From Lucinisca nassula (lineage: Eukaryota; Mollusca; Bivalvia; Lucinida; Lucinidae), in assembly GCA_963580285.1 (NCBI GenBank), contig OY757013.1, positions 156,477,033 through 156,541,032 on the forward strand: a stretch of 64,000 nt of DNA, in the 5' to 3' direction. Under the pieces are notes generated by a model, which saw only the letters and a list, made by a program, of their open reading frames with translations, made no database searches and had not been told where the DNA came from. Positions 43,732 to 55,672 of the stretch are shown piece by piece; the stretch's first letter is position 1, and each line of letters begins with the position of its first letter. The translations under genes and the position numbers were made by a program.

Positions 43732-43821
43732 GTCTGCTCTTAAAGAAAAGAGTTTACAAGTTCTAATCCATAAGATCTAGGAAAGTTTTACTATTAATTA
43801 ACCCATTTCATACTGGACCGT

Positions 43822-43889
43822 GGCAAACAATGCGGGCCCAGATCAGACGCCACAGAACGCGGCGTCTGATCAGCGCCTACACTGTTTGC
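43822..43889. repeat. Short palindrome, GCAAACA family
   Basis: GGCAAACAATG..GATCAGACGCC and GGCGTCTGATC..CACTGTTTGC form arms of about 30 bases. Confidence 0.75.
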
Positions 43890-44323
43890 AAAAAGTTAAT
43901 GCATTTTCCAAGTAAATTTTGAAGAAAACCAACCTGACACCCCCTTAACTTGGAAATGGACTTATGCTATATATAAGGAGGAAGATTCCATTTGGTACAA
44001 AAAGGGTTAATTTGCAATTCATTTTGGGTTTCACGACCCTTTCCTGTGGCCCGAGTGCGGCTAAAAATCACAGTGGTGGAAAAAATATCATTCTAATGCA
44101 CTTGCTTATGTGACGCGACGTCTGATTGGACAACGTCAAGAATTTGCGAGATATACTGTCGAAAACCGACGTCATCACGTAACATCACTTTTTATTGGCT
44201 GGCGTTTGGTTTTTAGCAGCTCACAGCGCTTGTCGCTTTGTGCTGAATAGTATAATTTTAACAAAACACACGAATAAGAGCTTTAGAATGGGGATAACTG
44301 TATTGAAAATTGACATTTGTGGA

Positions 44324-44412
44324 GGTAAATCGTCGGTTTTACGGCCGCAAATTACGTTTTACGGCTCCGGTGATGCGTCGCCGTAAAACGAAATTTCCGA
44401 CCGTAAAATCTC
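44324..44412. repeat. Palindromic element, about 89 bp
   Basis: GGTAAATCGTCGGTTTTACG pairs with CGTAAAATCTCCGATTTACC at the ends; ACGTTTTACGGC pairs with GCCGTAAAACG inside. Short SINE B-like pieces lie nearby at about 44025-44090 and 44935-44990. Confidence 0.7.
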
Positions 44413-44514
44413 CGATTTACCTACCCAAATGACAATCTTGAAAACAGACATCCCCTAATTAGTCCCATATATCTTACAGGAAAATCAAACCCTAGCTTGG
44501 TTTGTTGTATTCTT

Positions 44515-44755
44515 AGCATGGCGGTCGTAGGAGCAGTAGGTTGCAAGAACCTCCCCGTGCTCAGCGGACGCAAAACATAAACAAAGTTCGAATCTATCTC
44601 CCTCCGTTGCAAAACATGGTGTCCCACATGCGAACCGAACGAGGTCGAGGCAGGCTCGAACCACAGCGGTAAGAAACCTAATGACAAAGAAGCAGCGCTC
44701 TTAACAATTAGGCCACGGAGGCCCGTTTTAATTTTTTTTTTTTTTTTTTGGCGCA
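44515..44755 (-). mobile_element. SINE B head region joined to another dispersed repeat
   Basis: 44600-44730 carries the SINE B head in reverse (CTCTTAACAATTAGGCCACG, GAGGCCCG) and ends in a T-run at 44735-44752. The left part, 44515-44590, matches 46945-47018 (GGAGCA..CTCGAAGTTCGAATCT-type sequence). Confidence 0.6.
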
Positions 44756-44990
44756 AATTCACAGGAGCAAATTCTTATCGTTAAGATAAGACAGCTACTG
44801 ATAGGAAAGACAAAATAGCCTGCCTTAAGCGTAGTCCCAAGCAAACATTGTTGAAGGAGTTGCCTCCCTTAAAGGTGTATCTGTTCCCGTTAATGCAGTT
44901 ATTTGGCCGATTTTCATTAATTTTCAATTTATTTGGGGTTTTACGGCACTTTCATGTGATCCGAGTGCAGGTTGAAACCACAGTGGTGAG

Positions 44991-46870
44991 AAAAAGAGGG
45001 CCATGATGGCCCTGGCTCGCTCACCTGATCGTAGGTAATATAAGGTGGAGTGGAGGGTAAGAGAAATTTTGGCTGACGGTGACTTAAGGAACATTTCAAA
45101 ATCAATCTAGCTATTTAGGAACATAAGTCATTTAAAGTGTTATACATTTTCTCTGGTGGCTATTATGTTCAGTGGAAAATTGTCAGAGGTTCACTCATGG
45201 AACATTCCTTCAAAATTGTTTTCTTTTTTGAGGAAGAAGTCATCCAAAAGTTCCCTTTGACAATACAGCGCCAACTTGTATGTCACTATCTGGGCACCTT
45301 GTGGACATTTAGGGTCAGGTCCTAGTGCACCGGGCTAAGTCTAACTAACTATATACAATGACTCATGGTGACAAGTGGGGAGGGGGTATCCATCCCTCTG
45401 GCAATACAGAGCTGACTTGTATGTCACTATCTGGGCACCTTGTGGACATTGAGGGTCAGGTCCTAGTGCACCAGACGGAGATGAATGGGCTCAGTCTAAC
45501 AATGACCCATGGTGACAACGGGTGGGGGTGGGATGGTATCCATCCCTTTGACAATACAGAGCTGTCTTGTATGTCACTATCTGGGCACCTTGTGAATGGG
45601 CTCAGTCTAACTAACAATGGTGACAAACGGAGTGGGGGCGGGGGGGGGGGGTGGGGAGGGGGTGACTCTTTGTAAAATGTACCACTATATTTCTGAAATA
45701 TCCCTCCTGAACAAGGTTTTACCAAACGATGACAATTCTGAGCAAGTTTGATCACGATTGGACTAAAACTGTGGCCTCTAGAGTGTTAACAAGGTATTTC
45801 TATGATTTAACCTACTGGCCTACTTTTGGACCCCATATGACCAATATTCGAACTTGACCTATATATTGACAAGATGATCATTCTGAGCAAGTTTGATGAT
45901 AATTAGACTAAAATTTCTGTCGCTAGAGTATAAACAAGGTTTTTCTATGATTTGATCTACTGACCTACTTTTTAATCCCACATGACCCATATTCGAACTC
46001 GATTGAAATATTGTAGAAATGATCATTCTGAGTAAGGCTGGTGATGATTCGACCAAAACTGTGGTCTCTAGAGTGTTAACAAGGTTCTATGATTTGACCT
46101 ACTGACCTCCTTTTTAACCCGGCATGACACGTATTAGAACTGGACCGAGATATTGTCAGGATGATCATTCTGAGCAAGTTTGAGAATGATTGGACCAAAA
46201 CTATGGCCTCTAGAGTGTTAAGAAGGTTTCTATAGTTTGACATACTGACCTGCTTTTTAACCACACATGATCCATATTCAAACTTGACCGAGAAATTGTC
46301 AGAATAATAATTCTGAGCAAGTTTAAGAATGATTGGGCCAAAACTGTGGCCTCTAGAGTGTTAACAAGGTTTTACTATGATTTGACCTTCTGACCAACTT
46401 CTGGATCCGGCATGACCCATATTTGAACTTGACCGAGATATTGTTATGATGATCATTCTGAGCAAGTTTGAGGATGATTGGATCAAAACTGTGGCCTCTA
46501 GAGTGTTGGCAAGGTTTCTCTATGGTTTGACCTACTGACCTATTTTTTGACCCGACATGACCCATGATCGAGATATTGTCAGGATGGTCATTCTGAGCAA
46601 GTTTGAGGATGATTGGATAAAGACTGGGCCTCTAGAGTGTTAACAAGGTTTTCCGTTGATTTGACCTGGTGACCTACTTTTTGACCCAACATGACCCAGT
46701 ATCAAACTTGACATAGATTTTATAGAGGCAAACATTCTGAGCAAGTTTCATGAAGACTGAAGCAAAACTATAGCTTCTAGAGGGTGAACAACATAATTGT
46801 TGTCGACGAACGACGGACGTACTACGGACAAAGCTCATCTTGAGCACGTTGTGCTCAGATGGGCTAAAAT
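44991..46870 (+). repeat. Tandem-repeat element with two kinds of unit
   Basis: Left end AAAAAGAGGGCCATGATGGC then CTCGCTCACCTGATC, like 19573. First core: TGTATGTCACTATCTGGGCA near 45278, 45417 and 45568. Second core: about seven units with CCTCTAGAGTGTTAACAAGG-type phrases near 45776-46629 (spacing 140-150). Right end: GACGAACGACGGACGTACTA, hairpin 46832-46865 (GCTCATCTTGAGCAC/GTGCTCAGATGGGC), then TAAAATA. Confidence 0.85.
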
Positions 46871-46919
46871 ATCATTAGTACCATATATTTTAGTAATCTA
46901 AAATTACAGGATATGATCA

Positions 46920-47040
46920 AACACAGGTGGGGTGGGTGTATTCGTAGCGTGGCAGCGGTAGGAGCACCCCACCGAAGCCTGGCCACAGAAAACACCTAAA
47001 CGAAGTTCGAATCTCTGTTGGCCTTTACCAGTCCCTGACA
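46920..47040. repeat. Dispersed repeat, second copy of 44515-44590
   Basis: GCGTGGCAGCGGTAGGAGCA, AAACACCTAAACGAAGTTCG and AATCTCTGTTGG match the earlier copy. Class unknown; probably a SINE head. Confidence 0.45.
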
Positions 47041-47135
47041 TGAATCGGGGAACCCATTCCTCACCTCATTAATATACATCACGTTCATTTGTGAATGCCC
47101 TTGCCAGCCACACGTTATAGAAAGTCAATTAGGGT

Positions 47136-49223
47136 ATGGATTTTATAGATTTACCCAGTATTTTTCGTAAGAGCTCGGTGCTTTCTTCCATTCCTACTTA
47201 TTTTCAAAATACTGAAACACCTATTATTTGCTATAAATATAACAAACCTGTTAGATCTATCATTTTTAATTTCAATAAACTTATTTCAGATCTTGATAGT
47301 GATACTAATACCCCTGATTCATGTGATTGTAAAAACTCAGTGTATTGCTATCCTGCTGCTGGTCATGTAATTACTGGCAATTTGAAAATTATTCCTGATT
47401 CTAGGATAAGGAATATAATTTCCAAAGGACCGAAATATCGGTTTCCTTCTAAAATTGATTTCAGTAAATGTAGAGATGAAATCGCTGCTGCCTTGAACGA
47501 ATTCGGTAATCGATTGTGTAAGCGAGAGTATGTTGAGCATAAAGCCCTTAAGGACTGGAAACTTAGCATTTTAAAACTAGTGAATAAACGCATTTCTTTC
47601 TATTCTCAAAATACTAACTTATTACCTCCTAAGCCTAAGACGACTTTACGTCATCTTAAACTAGGTATTCATGAATTTCATAAGAAGTTTGTTTTGGCTC
47701 CTGCAGACAATGCCGCTAACGACGTCGTCGTTGTGTGACGGCTCCACTATGTTAACACGCTTAAGCAGGAGCATGGTGGTACTAAGGCCTATAAAGTAGA
47801 TGAACATATTTGTCATTCAGCCACCAAGTTTGATGTGTGTGTTACAGAAGGCCGAGACAAGCTTCCTACGCTATACTGGTTACCAAAACTTCATAAAAGA
47901 CCTTACAAAGCACGGCTTATTGCAAATTCTAGCTCTTGCACTACCACTGAACTTTCTAAATTATTAACTTCCTGTCTTACTGCTATTAAAACGCATGTGA
48001 TTAAATATTGTGATAAAGTCTTTGAAAGATCAGGAAGAAATCTGTTTTGGTCTATAAAAATTCGAATGAGGTTTTAAATAAATTGAAATCCAGACGTTTT
48101 CGTACATCTAGTCTGTCTACTTACGATTTTTCCACTCTTTACACTACACTTCCTCATAATCTTATAAAAGAAAAGCTTAATGGTTTAATCGAATGGACTT
48201 TTCACAGAGAAGATTCTCTCTATCTTGCATGTATTGTCAGAAATGCATTTTTCACTTCTAAAGAGCATAAGAATTATACACTTTGGTCATGTCAGAAAGT
48301 GTGTGATGCCCTCACCTTTCTGCTTGACAATATTTATATTAGATTCGGTACTAAGTTATTTAGATAAATTGTGGGTATTCCGATGGGTACGAATTGCGCA
48401 CCTCTTGTGGCTGATCTGTTCTTGTATTGTTATGAAAGAGACTTCATGTTGTCGCTTTCCATTGATAACCAATCTGAAGTTATTGAAGCTTTTAGCTCCA
48501 GTTCTAGATTTTCAGATGATTTATTAAATATTGATAATACTTATTTCGATGGTTTGATCAGTCAGATTAACCCCCCGCCCACCCCACCCCAGAACTTCAG
48601 TTAAATAAAGCAAATTCTTCTGATACCGAGGCCCCCCGTTTTTAGATTTACATCTATCTATTGTAGATGGGTTTGTTTCGTGCAAAATTTATGATAAACG
48701 AGATGACTTTGATTTTGAGATTGTAAATTTTCCTTTTTTTGGATGGTGATTTCCTCGTGCGCCATCCTATGGCGTTTATATTTCGCTATTAATTCGATTC
48801 GCTAGAGTGTGTAGTCATGTATCTGACTTCAACACTCGTAATAAATTATTAACGGCTAAACTTCTTAATCAGGGTTATCGGTACCATAAACTATGCAAAG
48901 CATTTTCAAAATTTTATAGACGCCATTCTGATTTAATTTCAAAATTCAATACTGGACTTATATCTCTTCTGCAACAAGGTCTATCGGGACCCGAATTTTA
49001 TGGTGACTTAGTGTATAAATTCAGAAAAATATATAACCGCAATGACTTCAGCGCCCAATTTCGTAAAATCATTCTTCGATATAAAAAGATTGGGTACAAC
49101 ATGGATGTTATGCGACAGACTGCATGCATGGTAGTTAACCCAATCACGGTTGGCAACTTTGCTTCCCTCTTTAATTGCACGCCGGTGGGTCAGGCCTCAG
49201 ATTCTATGACAGTTCCAACGTAA
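47136..49223 (+). pseudogene. Penelope-like element reverse transcriptase, decayed
   Basis: The N-terminal part is open from 47136 to 47738 (HVITGNLKIIPDSRIR, KGPKYRFPSKI, KKFVLAPADNAANDVVVV). The RT part has LPKLHKRPYKARLIANSSS (47900), YDFSTLYTTLPHNLI (48120), GIPMGTNCAPLVADLFLY (48375), then DDLLNIDN (48515), where the usual Y before the next residue and DD reads F-S-D-D. The thumb continues to 49223 (RNKLLTAKLLNQGYRYHKL, PEFYGDLVYKFRKI, VVNPITVGNFASLFNCTP). Breaks: TGA at 47736, frameshift near 48050, TAA at 48365, frameshift and C-rich insertion near 48550-48610, and a further frame change before 48807. I see no GIY-YIG endonuclease domain. Confidence 0.85.
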
Positions 49224-49811
49224 AGGCTTATTGAGAATTAGAGAGATCTAATCCAAGGTAATGTTGGTAGGTGCCTGATGCTCTGTCTCTGGTCGGGCCC
49301 ATCGGAGTCTAACTGTTGGTTATCTTTTGCTCCAGCATTTCAGTGGTTTTTTGCTGTCGAGTCCTCACCGTTGTATCACCTCTGTGTTTTTTTTATTATT
49401 TGTGTTCACGGAGATGTTGCACTGATGATTTAGGAGGCCTTCATGGGGACTGAACAAATTATTTGTCTAAATCGCGACGGAAGTAAGGGCGAGGATTGTG
49501 GCCACGTAAAATCGATTTAAGCCACCCAGTGGAATTCTTTCCACTGACCGTTCCAAGGCGGTTCTTCTGTGGCGGTTTATTTATGTTGTTGTTTGTTACT
49601 ACTCAATATATGTATCACTTGTGTCTTTTTATTTTGGATGGCCGTTTGGCCATTTGTGGGAAAGTAACTGTCCTTATGGCCATCCTTTTTTTAGGTTTCC
49701 AATATGGTCTGGTCGCTTCATGTTTGTGTTTCTTTCCCTTTGGTGTCTTTGATGGGTGGAGTAAGTTAATTGTATCGATTCCTGATCTTTTTTTTTACTT
49801 CTACTTTACAA
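49224..49811 (+). repeat. 3' UTR of the Penelope-like element
   Basis: Non-coding tail that recurs as isolated fragments at 176, 1271, 1613, 12978, 15473, 17945 and 62319. It ends at CTTCTACTTTAC. Because it sits in the right place after this RT, it identifies those fragments as Penelope-derived. Confidence 0.8.
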
Positions 49812-50189
49812 ACGTTTCAATATATTTATTAATACATTTGTTAAAAAATGTTGCACCCACATTCTATGTTTTACAGTAGAAAAAGAGGATCTTACACGAG
49901 TGGTCATTTCATATAAAAATGATGGCTTTAGGCTTTCATATCAAATGGCCACGAATGTTAGATTCTGTTTATCATAAAATGATTTTAAATGGGATTTTAT
50001 AGCAGAAGGAGTTTAAAAGAAATAAGGGTTGTCTCGAACGCGCCTATTACCATGTGTTATTACATGTGTGGTCATATGCTTTTTATGACAGGACGTTTGT
50101 GATGCATGCGAATTTATTAATCAGAAACAAGAGGCTAATGGGTCATTATGCTCACCAGTGTTCATGTGGTTTTTACAATATGCAGGCTG
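49812..50189. other. Unassigned
   Basis: No recognised feature between the Penelope-like tail and the next tandem-repeat element. Confidence 0.35.
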
Positions 50190-51705
50190 TGACTACAATC
50201 CCTATGGCCTCATTCCATAGAGGCTCTTCATGTGATTTGGTTTACATCACGTGAACAAGTCCGTGAAATGAAGACCCCCCCCCCTAAACCCCACTCTATA
50301 TAGAGAAAACTGGGGTTTACGGGGGTCTTCATTATTTTTCTTATTTCTGCTCCAGTACATAGGTTGTGGGTACTCGTTAGAACCGCCTCAATGAGGCGTT
50401 CTAACGAGCACACACAACCTATGTTATGAGCATTTATAAGAAAAATATGACAGATTTTCATCATAAAAGTAGCCATTTTGGAGATGTGAAAAATGCACTA
50501 TGTCGTACGGGTGTGTTATCGTTATGAAATCAACCCAGCAGTTTTAGAGGAGAAGAAGACAAAAAACTACATCTAAATCATCCGGGACAAAGGTCAGCAA
50601 ATGGCTTTGACCATGGGAATTAATAAACCTATATTCAGCTGATTGCAAATATCAATTCTGTTGCCACAGGCTGCAATAGAATCAGAAAAATCCACTGTTT
50701 TGCCTTTTTCCATAAAATATCTCAGTGGCCAAATTTGACCTAGACGTAAATCATGTCAGTATTAACCAAAGGTCAACATTTGAACAAACTTGGTGGGACC
50801 CAAGTCCCTTATTCTATATACCAAGTCTGAAGGTCATTGGTCATTTGGTTGCGGAGGAGAATAGTTCTATGGTTGTTATCATATATGGGCATAGCGGCCA
50901 TATTGGTCATGTGACCCAGTCCTTATGAACAAAATTTCGAACCCTCTTCCAGTAGAGGCTCCAAATGTAATTTGGTTTTAATCAACCAAGCAGTCCATAA
51001 AATGTCTAAGTGAAAAAATTGACCTTGACGTAAAACAAAGTCAACCAAAGGTCATCATTTTAACAAACTCGGTAGGGCCTTAGTCCCCGATGCTGCATAC
51101 CAAGTTTCAAGCTTAAGGTCATCGGCCTTTGATTCCCGAAAAGAAGATTTTTAAAGGTTTTTACCATATATGGGCGTGGCGGCCATATTGGTCACGTTAC
51201 CCAGTTTTTACAAACAAACTTTCGTTCCGCCTTTCCATAGAGGCTCCAAGTGTAATTTGATTTCAATCAACCCAGTTTAAGTGGAGAAGAAGATAAAACT
51301 ACTGAATCTAAGCCATCCAGGACAAAGGTCAGTAAATGACATTGACCTTTGGAATTGATAAACTGCCATTTAGCTGATTACAAATATCATTTCTGATGCC
51401 ACAGGTTACCATGCAATCAGAAAAACCCAGTTTTGGTTTTTCCCATACATATGCCTAAGTGACCAAATTTGACTCTGACATAAAACAGGTCAAGGTCAAC
51501 CAAAGGCCATCATTTGAGCGAACTTGGTAGGACCCGAGTCCCCGATGCTGTATACCAAGTTTCAAGGTCATCGGCCATTTGGTTCCTGAGAAGATTTTAA
51601 AGGTTTTGACCATATATGGGCATGGCAGAGCTCTTGCTCATGTGACCAAGATCCCATGAACAAACTTTCTTTCCCCTAATCCATGGAGAACCCACATGTA
51701 ATTTG
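50190..51705 (+). repeat. Tandem-repeat array, about 290-440-bp units
   Basis: CCATAGAGGCTC..TGTAATTTG recurs near 50218, 50953, 51238 and (changed) 51680. Units contain GGTCATTTGG, TATATGGGC(A/G)T, GCGGCCATATTGGTCA. A MITE2 copy lies inside the first unit. Confidence 0.7.
50245..50526. mobile_element. MITE2 copy (complete)
   Basis: CATCACGTGAACAAGTCCGT at left, GTGTGTTATCGTTATGA at right. Central hairpin at about 50360-50425, one base shorter on one arm. Inserted in a tandem-repeat unit. Confidence 0.88.
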
Positions 51706-52110
51706 GAGGATGGGTGCGCATGCGCGCGGTTGTGCTGTTCCTGTTTTTCCGGGAAACTTTTTGGATTATTTTGGAGTTTTAAGGAATACCCTGGATGAGT
51801 TCTTTAACTTTTTACTCATAACTTTGTTAACTTCTCCAGTAACTTGTTTTATTTCAGCTTTTGTTTTGTTTTTGTTGATTTGCATTTCAAACGAATCCCG
51901 GATAATTTGGCATAGGTATTTTTTAGTTTTGCACCGAAACGTAACTGGTTCCGGTTTTGCGGCGGATTGAACCACAAAGGTAAACATTAAATTTCATTAA
52001 GTTTTTGTGTGATTTTTGCAGATATTGCCCAGCAGAGAAAATTTTCCTAGACACCACTTAGTATAAATTGCCCTTCAACTACCATAAAGTCACCATACAA
52101 CCTATGAAAT
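51706..52110 (+). other. Probable 5' region of the CR1-like LINE
   Basis: Follows the end of the tandem array and leads into the LINE reading frame. It starts near GGGTGCGCATGCGCGCGG. The frame 51683-51970 is hydrophobic but has no recognised domain. The 5' border is not proven. Confidence 0.4.
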
Positions 52111-54009
52111 ATGAGTCATTTTGTGTTTGACCTCCTATTTGGAGTTTGTTGCCTGCTGTTGGCAACACGTCTAGCATCCTTTTCCATCTATAGCGGACAG
52201 GATCAACAGGAAATCCCCGTTGACTTTTTCCCAGTGTATATGGATACACGTGGTACAACAGCAAACGAATATAACTTTGCACATCATTTGCCCCACATTT
52301 GCACGGTATCTATCTTAAAAAAATCGGTAAAGATGAAGGGATTTCCTGGTTCAAACAAACTTTTTTACCTGTATATATTTACAGTTATAAAAGGTAATGC
52401 TTGGGATGTGGAATCAAATCCTGGTCCAATTTCCCTAAATGACAGCTCACATTTTCCCTGTGGACTTTGTCAAAGAAGTGTTGTTTGGGAAGACCGAGGA
52501 ATTTGTTGTGACACTTGCAATATCTGGTATCACATAGACTGTCAAGGCATGTCATCAACTATGTACAGTCTATATAACAGATCATCGAATATGAACGTAG
52601 CATGGGAATGCATGAAATGTGGAATGCCAAACTTTTCCACATCTCTGTTTGACACTTTATCTTCTATTGACACCCATAACCAATTTGAACCGTTATCAAC
52701 CCTGTCCGAGCCTGACAGTCCGATACCAGACAATATTGGCCCGCCCACGGCAGCTTCTTCGCCCATTGTGCAGCAGTCAAAAGAAGCTAAACCAAAGACC
52801 AAAAAGGCGGTCCTTAACCACCCCCTCAGAATATTGATTATGAATTGTCAGTCAATAAAGAACAAAAGGGCTGAACTTCATACTATTATCGACTCAGCTA
52901 AGCCGGACATCATTTTGGGCAATGAGTCCTGGCTAACCCCAGAAATTAAAAACTCAGAAATTTTTCCAGAATCTTTTGAGGCTATCCGGAAAGACAGAGT
53001 TTGGGATGCACATGGAGGTGTCTTTGTGGCTTTCAAGCGAGACCTACTCTGTACAGAAACTCCGGAGTTGGACACCAAATGTGAATTAGTTTGGTGTAAA
53101 TTGAACATTATTGGATGTAGGACTCTGTACCTTGGTTCCTTTTATCGCCCACCAGATCAGATTGACCCAGAATATCTTGAGGCTTTTAATTCATCTTTGT
53201 CTAGGATAATGTCAAATGCAAATGCCCATATTTTGGTTGGCGGAGACTTCAATTGTGGTGACATTGAATGGAGCAACATGCATGTGCCCCATGGGGTATC
53301 TAAAAGGCAGACACAGCAACAGCTTTTAGATATAATCAAAGAACACTGCCTAGCCCAAGTAATTAATATACCCACCCGTCAAGAAAAGACCCTTGATCTA
53401 TTATTTACAAATTCCCCATCCCCAGTTAATCGAGTTAAGGGGATGCCCCCGATCGGCAAAGCCGATCACGACATAGTCCTTATTGAATACGACATAAAAG
53501 CAAAACGAATCAGACAAGCCCCGGGTAAAATATATCTATATAAACGTGCGGATATGGATGGTCTGCGAGACCATATGGCGCGATTTAGAGATTCGTTCCT
53601 TTCCTCTGACCTTTCGCACATGTCAGTTAACGACATGTGGGTCAATTTTAAGACCGAATTAACTGCGGCTATGGAAAGGTTTATTCCAACGAAAATGACC
53701 AAAACAAAGCATAGTGCGCCTTGGATCGACAACACGATCAAACATCTAATTAGAAGACGCAATCGAATGTACTTTCGTGCTCGTAAGTCTAGCAGCCCTG
53801 ACGTTAAGAGCCATTACAAAAGGTTCAGAGCACATGTACAAAAGGTAATAAGAGATGCATATTGGAAGCATGTTTCCAGCATCTTCACCTTTGAGGATGA
53901 TAATACAGATCCCGACAGTCCCCAGAAGAATGGCAAAGTAAAAAAAGTTTTGGTCATTTGTAAAGTCCCTGAAAAAGGAAGCTTTTGGGATCACTTCGTT
54001 AAGAGATAA
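52111..54009 (+). pseudogene. CR1-like LINE ORF, 5' part: 2A-like peptide, PHD finger, APE endonuclease
   Basis: 632 codons. Residues 5-27 are hydrophobic (LLFGVCCLLLATRLASF). Residues 99-106 read DVESNPGP, a complete 2A-like motif after the hydrophobic LFYLYIFTVIKG. Residues 117-170 are a C4HC3 PHD finger (C117, C120, C133, C136, H141, C144, C167, C170). Residues 239-480 are an APE-type endonuclease: MNCQSI, GNESWL, FYRPP, GGDFN, TLDLLF and ADHD in place of the usual SDH. The frame is lost at about 53935-53950, after an A-run, and ends at an out-of-frame stop at 54007-54009. The family copies itself by target-primed reverse transcription. This copy cannot make the full protein. Confidence 0.9.
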
Positions 54010-55672
54010 CGGTATTCTCAAAACAGATTCGCGCGATAAGGCCAACATATGTAACAAACAGTTTCAATCTGCATTTACGCGTGAAACTGATGGTGAGCTA
54101 CCAACTTAAGGTAATAGTCAGTTCCCCTCAATGGGGGACATAACAGTTGACCCAAACGGGGTCGCCAAACTGTTAGGTAAGCTCAAAATACATAAGGCAT
54201 CTGGGCCGGATGACCTGAATGCCAGGGTGCTTAAAGAATGTGGTGCTGAAATTTCACCTGTGCTGGCCTTTATCTTCAATGAATCACTCGCCCAGGGCAC
54301 TGTACCAGATGACTGGCGACAAGCTAATGTTACCCCGGTCTATAAAAAAGGAGAAAAATACGATGCAGCAAATTATAGACCAGTGTCGCTAACATGCATC
54401 TGTTGCAAAACCCTGGAGCATATAATAGTTAGTAACATCAACAAGCACCTAGCCTTTGAGAGCATTCTTGCTGACTGTCAACATGGTTTCCGAAGTCAAA
54501 GGTCTTTCGAAACTCAATTAGTTCAGTTTTACCATGACATTGTGAGCAATCTGGATGGGGCCACAAACCGTGGCCACAAACAGACTGACTTGATTATCAT
54601 GGACTTCGCTAAGGCCTTTGACAAGGTACCTCACAGGAGGCTATTGTATAAATTGGATTACTATGGGATAAGAGGATCCACACACAGGTGGATTAGCTCA
54701 TGGCTCTCAGGGCGCTCACAAAAAGTTGTACTTGATGGCCAAGCGTCTGATCCAGTCCCTGTTTTATCTGGTGTCCCCCAAGGTTCGGTCCTTGGACCGG
54801 TCCTTTTCTTGGTATTCATTAATGATCTCCCTGATAACATCAGGTCATCTGTCCGTTTGTTTGCTGATGATTGTGTCCTTTATAGGAATATATATTCTTC
54901 TTCTGACTGTCTTATTCTACAAGATGACCTGAATCAACTAGCACAGTGGGAGGCCGATTGGCAGATGAAGTTCAATGTGGCCAAATGTCATTCAATGAGG
55001 GTGTCGCGACACCCTCCTGACAAACAAATTAAGTTTGACTATAAACTACACCAGCAAATCTTGGAGCAGGTTCAATCCGCCAAATATCTTGGTATCACCA
55101 TCACTGATGATCTTGATTGGGGTCAACACGTTTCAGAAATTACATCAAAAGCAACTAGGACTTTAGGATTTCTTAGACGAAACTTGGCTTTTGCACCTAG
55201 GCAGACAAAGGATGTTGCATATAAAACATTGGTTCGCCCTCAGCTAGAATATGCATCACCCATTTGGCATCCCTATGTTAAAACTCAGATTCAGCAGGTA
55301 GAGAAGGTGTAGAGGACAGCTGCTCGATGGACCTGCCGACGATGGCGCAATAGAAGCAGCGTCGGTGACATGCTTAACGAGCTAGAATGGCCGTCCCTAG
55401 AGGCCCGTCGTGAGCAGTCCTCTTTAACCTTCTTCTATAAGATACATTCAGGTACAGTGGCCGTTAATAAAGATAAATACTTGACCCCTGTGACAGTTTC
55501 AACTCGAACAAGGGCATCAAAAGTAAACAACTCACAGTATCACAGGTACAAGTCCTACAGTGATGCCCTGAAAAATTCCTTCTTCCCTAGGACTATTCCC
55601 CAGTGGAATAGTCTTCCCTCTTCTGTGGTGAATGCTAAGACTGCAGAGGAGTTCAAAGCCCATACAGTGTAA
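54010..55672 (+). pseudogene. CR1-like LINE ORF, 3' part: reverse transcriptase
   Basis: The second frame begins at about 53942, has a TAA at 54107-54109, is open from 54110 to a TAG at 55310-55312, then continues in the same frame to 55672. RT landmarks in order: KIHKASGPDDLNARVLKE, PVYKKGEKYDAANYRPVSL, HGFRSQRS, DFAKAFDKVPH, GVPQGSVLGPVLFLVFINDL, LFADDCVLYR with the intact catalytic FADD, and CHSMRVSR. After the TAG come RWTCRRW and IPQWNSLPSSVV, typical of the C-terminal end of CR1-type proteins. Few breaks, so insertion was fairly recent compared with the gypsy remnant. Confidence 0.92.

Noticed and set aside
45456..45755. Pro-rich minus-strand frame
   Set aside because: It arises from G-runs inside tandem-repeat units.
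47136..49811. LTR or DIRS-type retrotransposon
   Set aside because: RT motifs (LYTTLPH, GIPMGTNCAP, DDLLNID) fit Penelope-like elements, and there is no protease, RNase H or tyrosine recombinase.
51683..51970. Small membrane protein upstream of the LINE
   Set aside because: Hydrophobic but without family match; it starts inside the preceding tandem-repeat unit and is more likely LINE 5' sequence.
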